From contig JBAZUB010000001.1 of assembly GCA_041661625.1 (NCBI GenBank), positions 124,001 through 188,000 on the forward strand: a DNA stretch of 64,000 bases, written 5' to 3'. A program made the position numbers and the translations under genes. Below the pieces are notes generated by a model, which was not told where the DNA came from, ran no database searches, and worked only from the letters and a program-made list of their open reading frames with translations. This DNA is from Patescibacteria group bacterium (GTDB taxonomy: Bacteria > Patescibacteriota > Patescibacteriia > JAHIZJ01). Positions 57,324-64,000 of the stretch are shown piece by piece (position 1 is the stretch's first letter; every line of letters starts with the position of its first letter).

Positions 57324-60221
57324 TTATATCTGCCTAAACTCGCAGATATTCCTGAAGTCACAAAATTGACAATGGAATCCCGGCGTGGGCGGAAAAGTGG
57401 ATTCTTGGATCGCTTTGGCGGTCGATAAAAACTTAGTTTTGACAGCGGCGATTTTCTGGTCATCGACTGGCAATGTCCGGCTGGAACGATCGTCCAGATA
57501 GACATAAGTCAGCCGACTGGGTGTTAATTTCAGCACCTCTTGAACCGCCGCCGCGTAGATATATAGCTGATCGGCGTTATCGCCCTTCTTCGTTTTGGGT
57601 CGCTGGCCGGTTTTGTAATCAATTATCTCAACCGTGCCATCGGTTAACTGATCGATCCGGTCCACTACGCCTTTGACAATGGTATCCCCTATTTTGAGAT
57701 GAAAACCTTTTTCCAGGAACAAAACTTGTGTAGGCTGCTGGCGGTACTGACCAAGGTACCACTTGAGCACCAGCCAACCCTGGCGTTTTCGTTCGGTCAT
57801 TTGCTCGGGCGAATCATACCAACCCGATAGCCAATTAGCTGCATACAGCTGCTTCATCACCGGCTCGGTCAGGCGCTTCCCCTGCTGAATGATGGCAAAG
57901 CACTGCGCCAGAGTGTTGTGCAATGACTGGCCATAACCGAAAGTCGAACGCGGTTCATGCGGTACTTTGAGTAAAAATGAGTACCGGTATTGGTAGGGAC
58001 AAGTGGTAAACGATTTCAGCTGAGAAAAACTCAGGTGATCCGGTAGAACGTGCTGATATGGCGCGGATGGATAGTTTTTGGCATCATAATTTACCACTGA
58101 TTTTGTTTCTGGCTTGGTTGTGGCCGGAATAGTTTTCTGGACATCATCTAAATCGGTTAGAAAGTGTGATAGTTTCTTTGGGTGTTGGCCGCTATAACGT
58201 TCGGCGGATGTAAAAAACAATCCATCCCTGGCTCGGGTCACGGCTACGTAGAATAAGCGTCGCTCTTCCTGCAAATGCACGTCGCCTTCGGGAAGATATT
58301 CTGGAATCAGTTCGGCGGGCACTTCAATTTGTTCGGAGCGGTCGATCGATGGAAAACGCTTATCGACCATTTGGACCAGAAACACATATCGAAACTCCAA
58401 ACCTTTTGACGCATGTACCGTCATTACTTTGACCGTTTCCGGACCTTCGATAATCGCGGCCGGCGCCGGGTCCTGTCCCACCTCCATCATCAAACGCAGC
58501 TGTTCCAAAAAACCGCGCACCGACTTATCATCGTTGCGTGATTCATATTCGGTTATTCGGTCAAATAGGCGGTTGATATTTAATATCTGTTCGGAATTGG
58601 CTAGTGTGGCTTCGCTGGTCAGATGTTTTATTAACCCAGATTCATTGACAAATCGATAGAGAATCTGACCCACCGACTGGTGGCGGGTCAATTCCGTGTC
58701 GGTCGCTATTAATTCCAGGATGTGATCAAACTTCTGACGCGTCTCAACGTTCGTCTTTATTTCACGATGGCGCTCCAGTGCCTGGAATAGTGACAAGCTT
58801 TCGCTGTGGGCAAAGTGAGTCAGGTTTATTATTTGTCCAATTTTAATATCAAACGCCCCCATCGACAATACTCGGTAGAGCGCGTCGCTTTCGTGGTAGT
58901 TGTCCAATAAGCGGAGATAAGATATCAAGTCAATGATTTCAGGTTTTTGATACAATCCTTTTGACGCGACAAATTGATATGGTACACCGGCCTTGATGAG
59001 CGCGTTGATAAATGGCTGGGCGGTGTCGTTGGCTCGTACCAAAATGGCAAAGTCGTTCCAATCAGCCTGGTTGTCCGTGCGTAACTCGGCGATTTTATCC
59101 ATTACCAACTTTACCTCCCCCTCACCCGTCTCTCCGTGTAAATGTTCGATCACGCCCAAACCGTCTCTTTGGGCGTTTAATTTTTTGCTGATCGGATTTA
59201 ACTGTTGGTCTGGGTTTGATTGTTCCAATTGCACTTCAAGCCGATTGGGATTATTGAATTGGATAAAATTATACGCTAAATCAAGGATGTTTTGTTTATT
59301 GCGATAATTTTGAACCAGCACAACATCGGCTGACTTTGGAAAGTCAGTCTTGAATTGAAGAATATTCGATACCGACGCACCACGAAATTTAAAAATTGAC
59401 TGATCGTCATCACCACAGACCGTCAAGTTGTTCTTTGGCAAGGCCAGTAATTTTATTAACTGATATTGCGCCAAGTTGGTGTCTTGAAATTCATCGACCA
59501 GAATATATTTGAACCGTCGGCGATAATCATTCAATACTGACTGGCGTTTTTGTAATAGGTTGAGCAGCTCAATAATTAAGTCGCCAAAGTCCATCCAACC
59601 CTGCTTTTTCAAGAGCTGTTGGTAAATACTAAAAGCATGGGCCGCTTCTAATGTTTTCTCTACCAATTCGCGTTGTTCAGAGTCAGTTCGGTTTACTAAC
59701 TTTTGTTGCTTTTTAGCGTACGCTAAATACGCCTCGGCGGTGATATTTTCATCCTTGAGCCGGGAAAAGTGTTTGACCAGCGCGTAGATAAATCGGGTAG
59801 GGTTGCCTTGCGGACGGTAATATTTCAGCTTGAAGTCGTCCATATTCTGCCGTATTAGAAACCACTGCTCCGGAGTCGACAGCACCTTGAATCCCGGGTC
59901 CAAACCTAAATCCAATGCCCGGTCGCGTAGCACCCGTTCGCCAAATGCATGAAAAGTCGATACCCACAGATCGACATAGCCATAGGGCAGCAGCCGGTCG
60001 ACCCGTTCGGCCATCTCGCCCGAGGCTTTTTCGGTGAATGTCAAAGCCAGTATTTCATCGGGTTTGGCCAGCCCTTGGTCAATCAGCCAAGCTAACCGGC
60101 GCGTAATAACGGTGGTTTTTCCGGTACCGGCTCCCGCCACAATCATCAAAGGGCCGTTCGTATGCTGAACGGCTTTGAGCTGTTCGGGGTTGAGATTATC
60201 TAACAATGATTCGGAGTTCAT
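57324..60221 (-). CDS. UvrD/PcrA-type helicase fused to PD-(D/E)XK nuclease domain
   Basis: 965 aa. SF1A helicase: LNPEQLKAVQHTNGPLMIVA, Walker A AGAGTGKTT (residues about 29-37), LALTFTEKASGEM, LVDEFQDTN, VCGDDDQSIFKFRGA, QNYRNKQNILDLA, VKVMTVHASKGLEFRYVFLV, RRLFYVAVTRARDGLF. C-terminal nuclease (about 720-965): SFSQLKSFTTCPYQYRY, GVVDRIDQLTDGTVEIIDYK (catalytic D..E.K) and CQFCDFRNIC. The four Cys (one early, three at the end) match the 4Fe-4S clamp of AddB/Cas4-type nucleases. Likely a recombination or repair helicase-nuclease. Confidence 0.9.
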   Translation of the reverse strand: MNSESLLDNLNPEQLKAVQHTNGPLMIVAGAGTGKTTVITRRLAWLIDQGLAKPDEILALTFTEKASGEMAERVDRLLPYGYVDLWVSTFHAFGERVLRDRALDLGLDPGFKVLSTPEQWFLIRQNMDDFKLKYYRPQGNPTRFIYALVKHFSRLKDENITAEAYLAYAKKQQKLVNRTDSEQRELVEKTLEAAHAFSIYQQLLKKQGWMDFGDLIIELLNLLQKRQSVLNDYRRRFKYILVDEFQDTNLAQYQLIKLLALPKNNLTVCGDDDQSIFKFRGASVSNILQFKTDFPKSADVVLVQNYRNKQNILDLAYNFIQFNNPNRLEVQLEQSNPDQQLNPISKKLNAQRDGLGVIEHLHGETGEGEVKLVMDKIAELRTDNQADWNDFAILVRANDTAQPFINALIKAGVPYQFVASKGLYQKPEIIDLISYLRLLDNYHESDALYRVLSMGAFDIKIGQIINLTHFAHSESLSLFQALERHREIKTNVETRQKFDHILELIATDTELTRHQSVGQILYRFVNESGLIKHLTSEATLANSEQILNINRLFDRITEYESRNDDKSVRGFLEQLRLMMEVGQDPAPAAIIEGPETVKVMTVHASKGLEFRYVFLVQMVDKRFPSIDRSEQIEVPAELIPEYLPEGDVHLQEERRLFYVAVTRARDGLFFTSAERYSGQHPKKLSHFLTDLDDVQKTIPATTKPETKSVVNYDAKNYPSAPYQHVLPDHLSFSQLKSFTTCPYQYRYSFLLKVPHEPRSTFGYGQSLHNTLAQCFAIIQQGKRLTEPVMKQLYAANWLSGWYDSPEQMTERKRQGWLVLKWYLGQYRQQPTQVLFLEKGFHLKIGDTIVKGVVDRIDQLTDGTVEIIDYKTGQRPKTKKGDNADQLYIYAAAVQEVLKLTPSRLTYVYLDDRSSRTLPVDDQKIAAVKTKFLSTAKAIQESTFPPTPGFHCQFCDFRNICEFRQI

Positions 60222-60269
60222 ATGGCGTCATTATAACACGATTGCCACATATTTCGATAAATAAAATAG

Positions 60270-60292
60270 GGCCCAATCATATCGATCGGGCC
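60270..60292 (-). terminator. terminator of the interrupted GNAT gene
   Basis: GGCCCGATC-GATAT-GATTGGGCC read on the minus strand, followed by CTATTTTATTT. Confidence 0.65.
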
Positions 60293-60307
60293 AAGGACTC
60301 ATGGGTT

Positions 60308-60913
60308 CTAGATGCAGGCGCCTCGATTTTCAAAAGCCGACATCTGCTCACCGAAACAGCGTGACAACCGCTCCAGCCTTTCCTGCTCGGCCGGACCAAC
60401 ATTGTACAGCTTTTGATAGACGACCTCGTCTACCCCGGAACGGAAGTGATCCGGCAGCAAAGCCACCGGCCAGAACCCGCACCGCTCATAGAGTTTTCGG
60501 GCTGTCTGGTTGCCGACATGTGTCCGCAGATAGACACAATGTAGCTCGCTACCATGCTTCGCACCGAGATGCCGCTACATCGCTTCGATCAGCTCCTTGC
60601 CGCCACCGGGAACACTTGACGTGATCAGACACCCGATGTGAAATAGCTCAGCCAGGATGCTCCCTTCGGGTACATCGATCCGAAAGCTGATGAAGCCAAC
60701 CAGTCGCCCGCTAACCAGGCGTACCAGGTAAACGTGGCCGTTTCGGCGCTCTTCGTTGATCATCCATTCGATCTCACGCGAACGTTCGGGCGAGTAACGA
60801 TATATCCGACAGTACAACTCGGCCAGTTCGGTTAATGCGCCTGTCATTCGGGTTGCGTATGAACCGAAACTCTCAACCAGGCTGCTTGTCGCCATGCCAT
60901 ACCCCCTATTCAA
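60308..60913 (-). pseudogene. GNAT-family acetyltransferase interrupted by an in-frame TAG
   Basis: One continuous minus-strand frame of about 201 codons apart from a single TAG (60575-60577). Before it: HVYLVRLVSGRLVGFISFRI and SVPGGGKELIEAM (acetyl-CoA loop region, here GGGKELI). After it, in the same frame: RHLGAKHGSELHCVYLRTHV, GNQTARKLYERCGFWPVALL, the GNAT motif N-x-x-A-x-x-x-Y-x-x-x-G-F. The TAG needs one change from CAG or GAG. Promoter-like TTGTAA/TAATTT upstream and a terminator downstream are intact. Either a recent nonsense mutation, readthrough, or a base error. Confidence 0.75.
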
Positions 60914-60988
60914 TGGAAGCCCTTTTGTGCCTATGCTAAATTAGCACAAACTAGAGTATTTACAAGGTGTCAGTATGATTATGCTGGC

Positions 60989-61216
60989 TTATTTGAGTTT
61001 TTTGATCGTTTTGTGTCGGCTGGTAAATCCACGGATAATCTCGAGGCGACTGGGGGAAACTTTCAACTGTTTGGCCAACACCTTCAAGCAAGCGGCATTG
61101 GCCTTGTTGTCTTGCGGCTGAGCTGTCACCCATATCTCAAAACTCCCATTAGTTTGGGTTTCGATCTTATTCTGTTTGGCGTTAGGATGAAGGTGAATTG
61201 ATAGTATGTTTTCCAT
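60989..61216 (-). CDS. DUF167 (YggU-like) protein
   Basis: 75 aa. ILSIHLHPNAKQNKIETQTN and IWVTAQPQDNKANAACLKVL, then LAKQLKVSPSRLEIIRGFTS and RHKTIKKLK: the DUF167 alpha/beta fold with V.A.P.dgkAN..l...la as signature. Function unknown across bacteria. It overlaps the start of the Nudix gene's end by 35 bp (61182-61216) on the same strand. Confidence 0.9.
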   Translation of the reverse strand: MENILSIHLHPNAKQNKIETQTNGSFEIWVTAQPQDNKANAACLKVLAKQLKVSPSRLEIIRGFTSRHKTIKKLK

Positions 61217-61613
61217 TTAAGAAATCTATAACTCTTTCCTTTATCTCAACCGGGAATAACTTGATGTCGTTTAACGCCTTCAAACTGTGCCATTCTAGAA
61301 TATACTTGTTGTTATTAGACACCCGTTCAATTTCGGGCCGTCCTAATTTCAGTTCACCAGAATATTTTGTGACAACAAAGTAGTGGTTGTCTCTGTTGTC
61401 AAAATCATTACGGTACTGCCACAGCTTCTTACCCAGCTTCACATTCAACCCCGTTTCTTCCTTTGCTTCTCGAACCGCCGCGTCGGTTAAGTTTTCGCCA
61501 TCTTCGACGCTTCCGCCCGGGAACACAAAATATTCCGTATCGTTTTTAATCCGGTGGATTAGTAATATTTTATTTAGGTTTATGATTATTAGACTTGCTC
61601 TTGCGTGAGTCAT
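61182..61613 (-). CDS. Nudix hydrolase
   Basis: 143 aa. Nudix box GGSVEDGENLTDAAVREAKE then ETGL (residues about 32-55), complete. Preceding LIIINLNKILLIHRI and EYFVFPGG. It hydrolyses a nucleotide-type diphosphate; substrate unknown. It is a third Nudix gene of the window and is not closely similar in its flanks to the two cassette-borne ones. It ends inside the DUF167 gene and starts 1 bp after the stop of the 61615 gene. Confidence 0.9.
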   Translation of the reverse strand: MTHARASLIIINLNKILLIHRIKNDTEYFVFPGGSVEDGENLTDAAVREAKEETGLNVKLGKKLWQYRNDFDNRDNHYFVVTKYSGELKLGRPEIERVSNNNKYILEWHSLKALNDIKLFPVEIKERVIDFLNGKHTINSPSS

Positions 61614-61614
61614 G

Positions 61615-62076
61615 TTATGTAATTCCCAACTGCTTATCTAATGGAGGATTTGAAAAATATACTCGCACATTATAGTCAGGATCCATTAGTTCGATCATTT
61701 CAAATTCTATTTTGTTAATGAGTTTAAATCCCTTTTGCGTAAGATGCACGCTTTTAAACTCATCATAATTTGATAGCGTGAAGTCGGCGTCACCTCGCTC
61801 CGGTTTGGTCGGGTCCGGCTGACGTATTTTCAATAACTGCAAATTACCGGCTATGGTCGATAATGGCTCAATTTGAAACAATGGACCGCCCGGTGTCTCT
61901 TTTATCACTCTTCCAATCTGTTTGGCCGCGTCAAGAAACGAGGCATATTCTATGTCGTTTTGACAAAATATGCAGGCGTAATTTACCGGGGCTAGCTCAC
62001 TGACATATTTATGCTTTAGTGTGTTCGCTTGAACGATGATTTCTTTTACAATGTTTTTTATGTCTTCTTTGGTCAT
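61615..62076 (-). CDS. hypothetical protein
   Basis: 153 aa, not named. Begins with a helix (MTKEDIKNIVKEIIVQANTL), then mixed strands (NYACIFCQNDIEYASFLDAA), a Pro-rich segment (LLKIRQPDPTKPERGDADFT) and an end with FEMIELMDPDYNVRVYFSNP. The DPTKPERGDADF part resembles phage or conjugative-element proteins that recognise paired partners, but I have no firm match. No TM. Probably cotranscribed with the Nudix and DUF167 genes. Confidence 0.6.
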   Translation of the reverse strand: MTKEDIKNIVKEIIVQANTLKHKYVSELAPVNYACIFCQNDIEYASFLDAAKQIGRVIKETPGGPLFQIEPLSTIAGNLQLLKIRQPDPTKPERGDADFTLSNYDEFKSVHLTQKGFKLINKIEFEMIELMDPDYNVRVYFSNPPLDKQLGIT

Positions 62077-62132
62077 ATCATTTGTATATTGGGATTACAT
62101 TAAAATGTGTATATTTCTTGTAAAAAACGAAC

Positions 62133-62741
62133 CTATAATAACTTTTGTAAATAGTCCTTTACCCGCTGGTATATTTTTATATGCCCTTGAGCGTTGGGAT
62201 GTAGCCCATCTGGCAAATCCGCTTCGGTTAAAACATCCCATAATGGGATGAAGCTAAGCCCACGTTCTTGGCAAAGTTCTTCGATGATATCGTTGTATTT
62301 CTTCAAGTCAGAGTTTTCCCAGAACAGATCATCTCGCCACGGTTTTGTCAGTTGCTCATTAACAATCGTGAGGCCGGTAAATACAATTTTTGTTGCGTGT
62401 GACTTGGCCAGTTCAACTATCTTTTCAAGATTGTTTTTGAACTCGCCAATTGGAATGTAGGGCTGATCCCTTTTCCCGATATATCGAGCATCGTTTGATC
62501 CAATCGCAAATAGTAGAATATATTCTTCCGGCTCAACTGCGTCGAAAATACTAATTGATTTTTCCAGACCAAACAGTAAGCCTCTCGTATCGTTGCTGGA
62601 AATACCTAAATTATAGACACCTACTTCTTCCGTTTCAAATGTCGCCAAATAGTATGTTTTGAGCCGCTCTACCCAGCCGCCTTTTTCCAAATCAAAAGCT
62701 CCCCACGCAATGCTGTCACCGAAAATTAGTACTTTTACCAT
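62133..62741 (-). CDS. SGNH/GDSL-type hydrolase
   Basis: 202 aa. Block I VLIFGDSIAWGAFDLEKGGW (Ser in GDS, residues about 7-9), block II with Gly in NLGISSNDTRG, block III FAIGSNDARY (GxND), block V PDGLHPNAQGHIKIYQRV (D..H). All catalytic residues are present. No signal peptide, so probably cytoplasmic; an esterase, lipase or acetyl-hydrolase acting on sugar or lipid is likely. Confidence 0.9.
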   Translation of the reverse strand: MVKVLIFGDSIAWGAFDLEKGGWVERLKTYYLATFETEEVGVYNLGISSNDTRGLLFGLEKSISIFDAVEPEEYILLFAIGSNDARYIGKRDQPYIPIGEFKNNLEKIVELAKSHATKIVFTGLTIVNEQLTKPWRDDLFWENSDLKKYNDIIEELCQERGLSFIPLWDVLTEADLPDGLHPNAQGHIKIYQRVKDYLQKLL

Positions 62742-62858
62742 AAAACCTCGATCTATTTGATTAATGATGATCCAGATTCTTCACCTACTTTTTGACGCAA
62801 GTGATTTCGGCTTGGCTCATAACCTAATAATACTCTTATGTGCCAATTTGGCCTACTG

Positions 62859-62887
62859 TTGACTTTTCCAACGATATTTGCTACCAT
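62859..62887 (+). promoter_or_regulatory. sigma70 promoter for the lipoprotein gene
   Basis: TTGACT (62859-62864), 17 bp, TACCAT (62882-62887). Same strength and 17-bp spacing as the promoters in the cassettes. Confidence 0.65.
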
Positions 62888-62956
62888 TCGACATCGGGTT
62901 AAAGAACTCGATGGTACCGACTCATCATTTTGGGCTTCACTGAAAAGGGGTGGCAC

Positions 62957-63583
62957 ATGAAGAGCTTCGTGATCTTTGTTGTAGCACTTGGTATCGGCAT
63001 CAGTTGTCTGGCTGGTTGCAGCAATTGCCAGTACCCAACGGCCGCGCCCATCGAGCGTGAAGTTCTGCTCGCCACCAGCGCCGACAGCAGCCAGTGGACG
63101 TTTGGCAATGTTACCGGTAAGCCGGTTTGTTCACCCAAGCAATGGGTCAATGACCAGTGCAACTTCTCATCGTTCATTGAAGATCGAAATGGAAGCGAAT
63201 GGATTGGATACGTCATCTACCCCACCGCCAACCTGGACCTGCGGTCTTACAAAGGTGTTCGGATCACCGGCAACATCTACGCCAACGCCTTTCAAGGTGG
63301 CAAGCTGATGATACTGGCAGGTCTGGCCTGGACATCGTCGGGTTACTTCCACGACCGATCATACTACGATCTCTTCCTGTTCCACGGGGCTTCGGGAACC
63401 AACATGGACATGCCGTTCGAAGCCTACATCGACTTCGATGAACGACCGTACGCCAAATACGGCCGGCTCGAATTGCGTGTCGACACTTCAGCCTCATTGG
63501 ACCTGCCCGATCCGGATCGTCACGTGTCCAACGCCGTGGTTATCCTCTCGAGCGTCCGCTTCTACGGTATTCGACGGGTCTGA
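62957..63583 (+). CDS. hypothetical lipoprotein
   Basis: 208 aa from ATG 62957, preceded by AAAAGGGGTGG. Lipoprotein signal: MKSFVIFVVALGIGISCLAG then CSNC, lipobox LAGC (Cys about residue 21). The mature part is beta-rich with WIGYVIYPTANLDLRSYKGV, RITGNIYANAFQGGKLMILA, YYDLFLFHGASG and ELRVDTSASLDLPD, which suggests a jelly-roll or carbohydrate-binding-like sandwich. Extracytoplasmic; function unknown. GC-rich, with codon use like the small cassette genes. Confidence 0.7.
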   Translation: MKSFVIFVVALGIGISCLAGCSNCQYPTAAPIEREVLLATSADSSQWTFGNVTGKPVCSPKQWVNDQCNFSSFIEDRNGSEWIGYVIYPTANLDLRSYKGVRITGNIYANAFQGGKLMILAGLAWTSSGYFHDRSYYDLFLFHGASGTNMDMPFEAYIDFDERPYAKYGRLELRVDTSASLDLPDPDRHVSNAVVILSSVRFYGIRRV

Positions 63584-63605
63584 ACCGAAACAAAGGAGAG
63601 TCGCT

Positions 63606-63977
63606 GTGGTGCTTCAACTGTTCGAAGATGATTTGCTTCCCGAACGCCGGGACGTGCCGACTTCTCTGGTGAAGTTCGAACACTTCATCACGGATGTGCA
63701 GGCCGCGATCGCTACCGTTGGCCGAGCCACTTTCGCCCGCGATCGCCACACTGCGAACGAGAACTACAGCGTGGTCTATCCACCCAAGTCCGAACCCGAA
63801 CCGTACATCTGCCCCAACTGTGGCAAGCATACCCGGCACGAACTTCGATGCATCGATTGCGGCATGTACTTCTGCAACTACTGCATGAGCACCAAGACCG
63901 TCGAGGAAATCGGCCGATCCGAAAACGTGAAGTGCCCCGGGTGTGGCAGCATGAACACCAAGTCAATCGAGCACTAG
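63606..63977 (+). CDS. hypothetical double zinc-ribbon protein
   Basis: 123 aa from GTG 63606, with AAAGGAGAG before it. N-terminal helical part (DVPTSLVKFEHFITDVQAAI), then two zinc groups: CPNCGKHTRHELRCIDCG and FCNYCMSTKTVEEIGRSENV followed by CPGCGSMNTK. Four or more CxxC knuckles predict two Zn sites. Likely a small nucleic-acid or protein-binding protein; no family name. It follows the lipoprotein gene by 22 bp on the same mRNA. Confidence 0.65.
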   Translation: MVLQLFEDDLLPERRDVPTSLVKFEHFITDVQAAIATVGRATFARDRHTANENYSVVYPPKSEPEPYICPNCGKHTRHELRCIDCGMYFCNYCMSTKTVEEIGRSENVKCPGCGSMNTKSIEH

Positions 63978-64000
63978 AATCACACGTGCTCACCGCCTAG

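Noticed and set aside
60301..60624. Plus-strand frame over the C-terminal part of the interrupted GNAT gene
   Set aside because: The minus-strand frame carries clear GNAT motifs on both sides of the TAG; the plus frame has no ribosome site or recognisable feature.
63167..63993. Several overlapping minus-strand frames at the right end
   Set aside because: They are antisense to the lipoprotein and zinc-ribbon genes in a GC-rich region and show biased Arg/Ser/Cys composition without start signals.
1..64000. Alternative genetic code (UGA as glycine, as in some CPR lineages)
   Set aside because: UGA serves as a normal terminator of several well-defined genes here, such as the GH1 gene, and no conserved gene is interrupted by in-frame UGA.

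Overview
The window (64 kb, standard genetic code, compact overlapping genes) looks like chromosome of a Patescibacteria/CPR bacterium. This is inferred from style, not from a marker search. The signs are a short EF-Ts, the rpsB-tsf-PSP1-TPR gene run, a PrmC with NLPY instead of NPPY, tandem DUF3048 proteins, a double-length ThyX and many single-TM or baseplate-J-like envelope proteins. No rRNA, CRISPR array, transposase or phage module was seen.

Layout. 1-3587 (minus): surface-polysaccharide genes (three family-2 glycosyltransferases and an O-antigen-ligase-like protein). 3949-7578: MacB-type ABC exporter, a small helical protein and a GH1 glycosidase. 7586-10887 (minus): rpsB, tsf, PSP1 protein and TPR protein, followed by a tRNA cluster. 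In this cluster a complete tRNA-Thr(GGT) lies inside the anticodon of a second, split tRNA-Thr(GGT). 11118-24171: rpmE, prfA, prmC, two DUF3048 proteins, bL25, rodA, dnaE and a baseplate-J-like protein.

24236-39231 is the outstanding region: about 15 kb of small, mostly one-gene units separated by 24 imperfect palindromes that behave like integron attC sites. Each site begins with a core like xxxxAAC, has two pairing arms, and ends with a core like GTTxxxx. The first bases of most units are complementary to the left core of the site at that unit's own far end, as expected for integron gene cassettes. No integrase lies in the window, so this is an orphan cassette array or a CPR integron whose integrase is elsewhere. 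Unusual features are terminal complementarity up to about 65 nt, four copies of a gene-less GC-rich mini-cassette, two genes sitting inside interrupted attC hairpins, sites with a covarying TCC-triloop branch, collapsed sites, and six reverse-strand cassettes that each carry their own sigma70 promoter with 17-bp spacing. Cargo includes CutA, a large repeat protein, two Nudix hydrolases, two SDR dehydrogenases, a cupin, a deoxyribosyltransferase-like protein, an alpha/beta hydrolase, a peptidase S51, an EEP-family phosphatase/nuclease and many small unknowns.

39360-63977 returns to housekeeping genes: miaB-miaA, an SRP-like RNA, gatB, a dTMP-synthesis cluster (tmk, thyX, dut, two P-loop kinases, dCMP deaminase), secE-nusG-rplK-rplA, gyrB, pheS-pheT and a UvrD helicase-nuclease. 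It ends with a tail of small accessory genes that includes a GNAT acetyltransferase interrupted by one in-frame TAG. All names rest on motif recognition by eye; no database search was possible.
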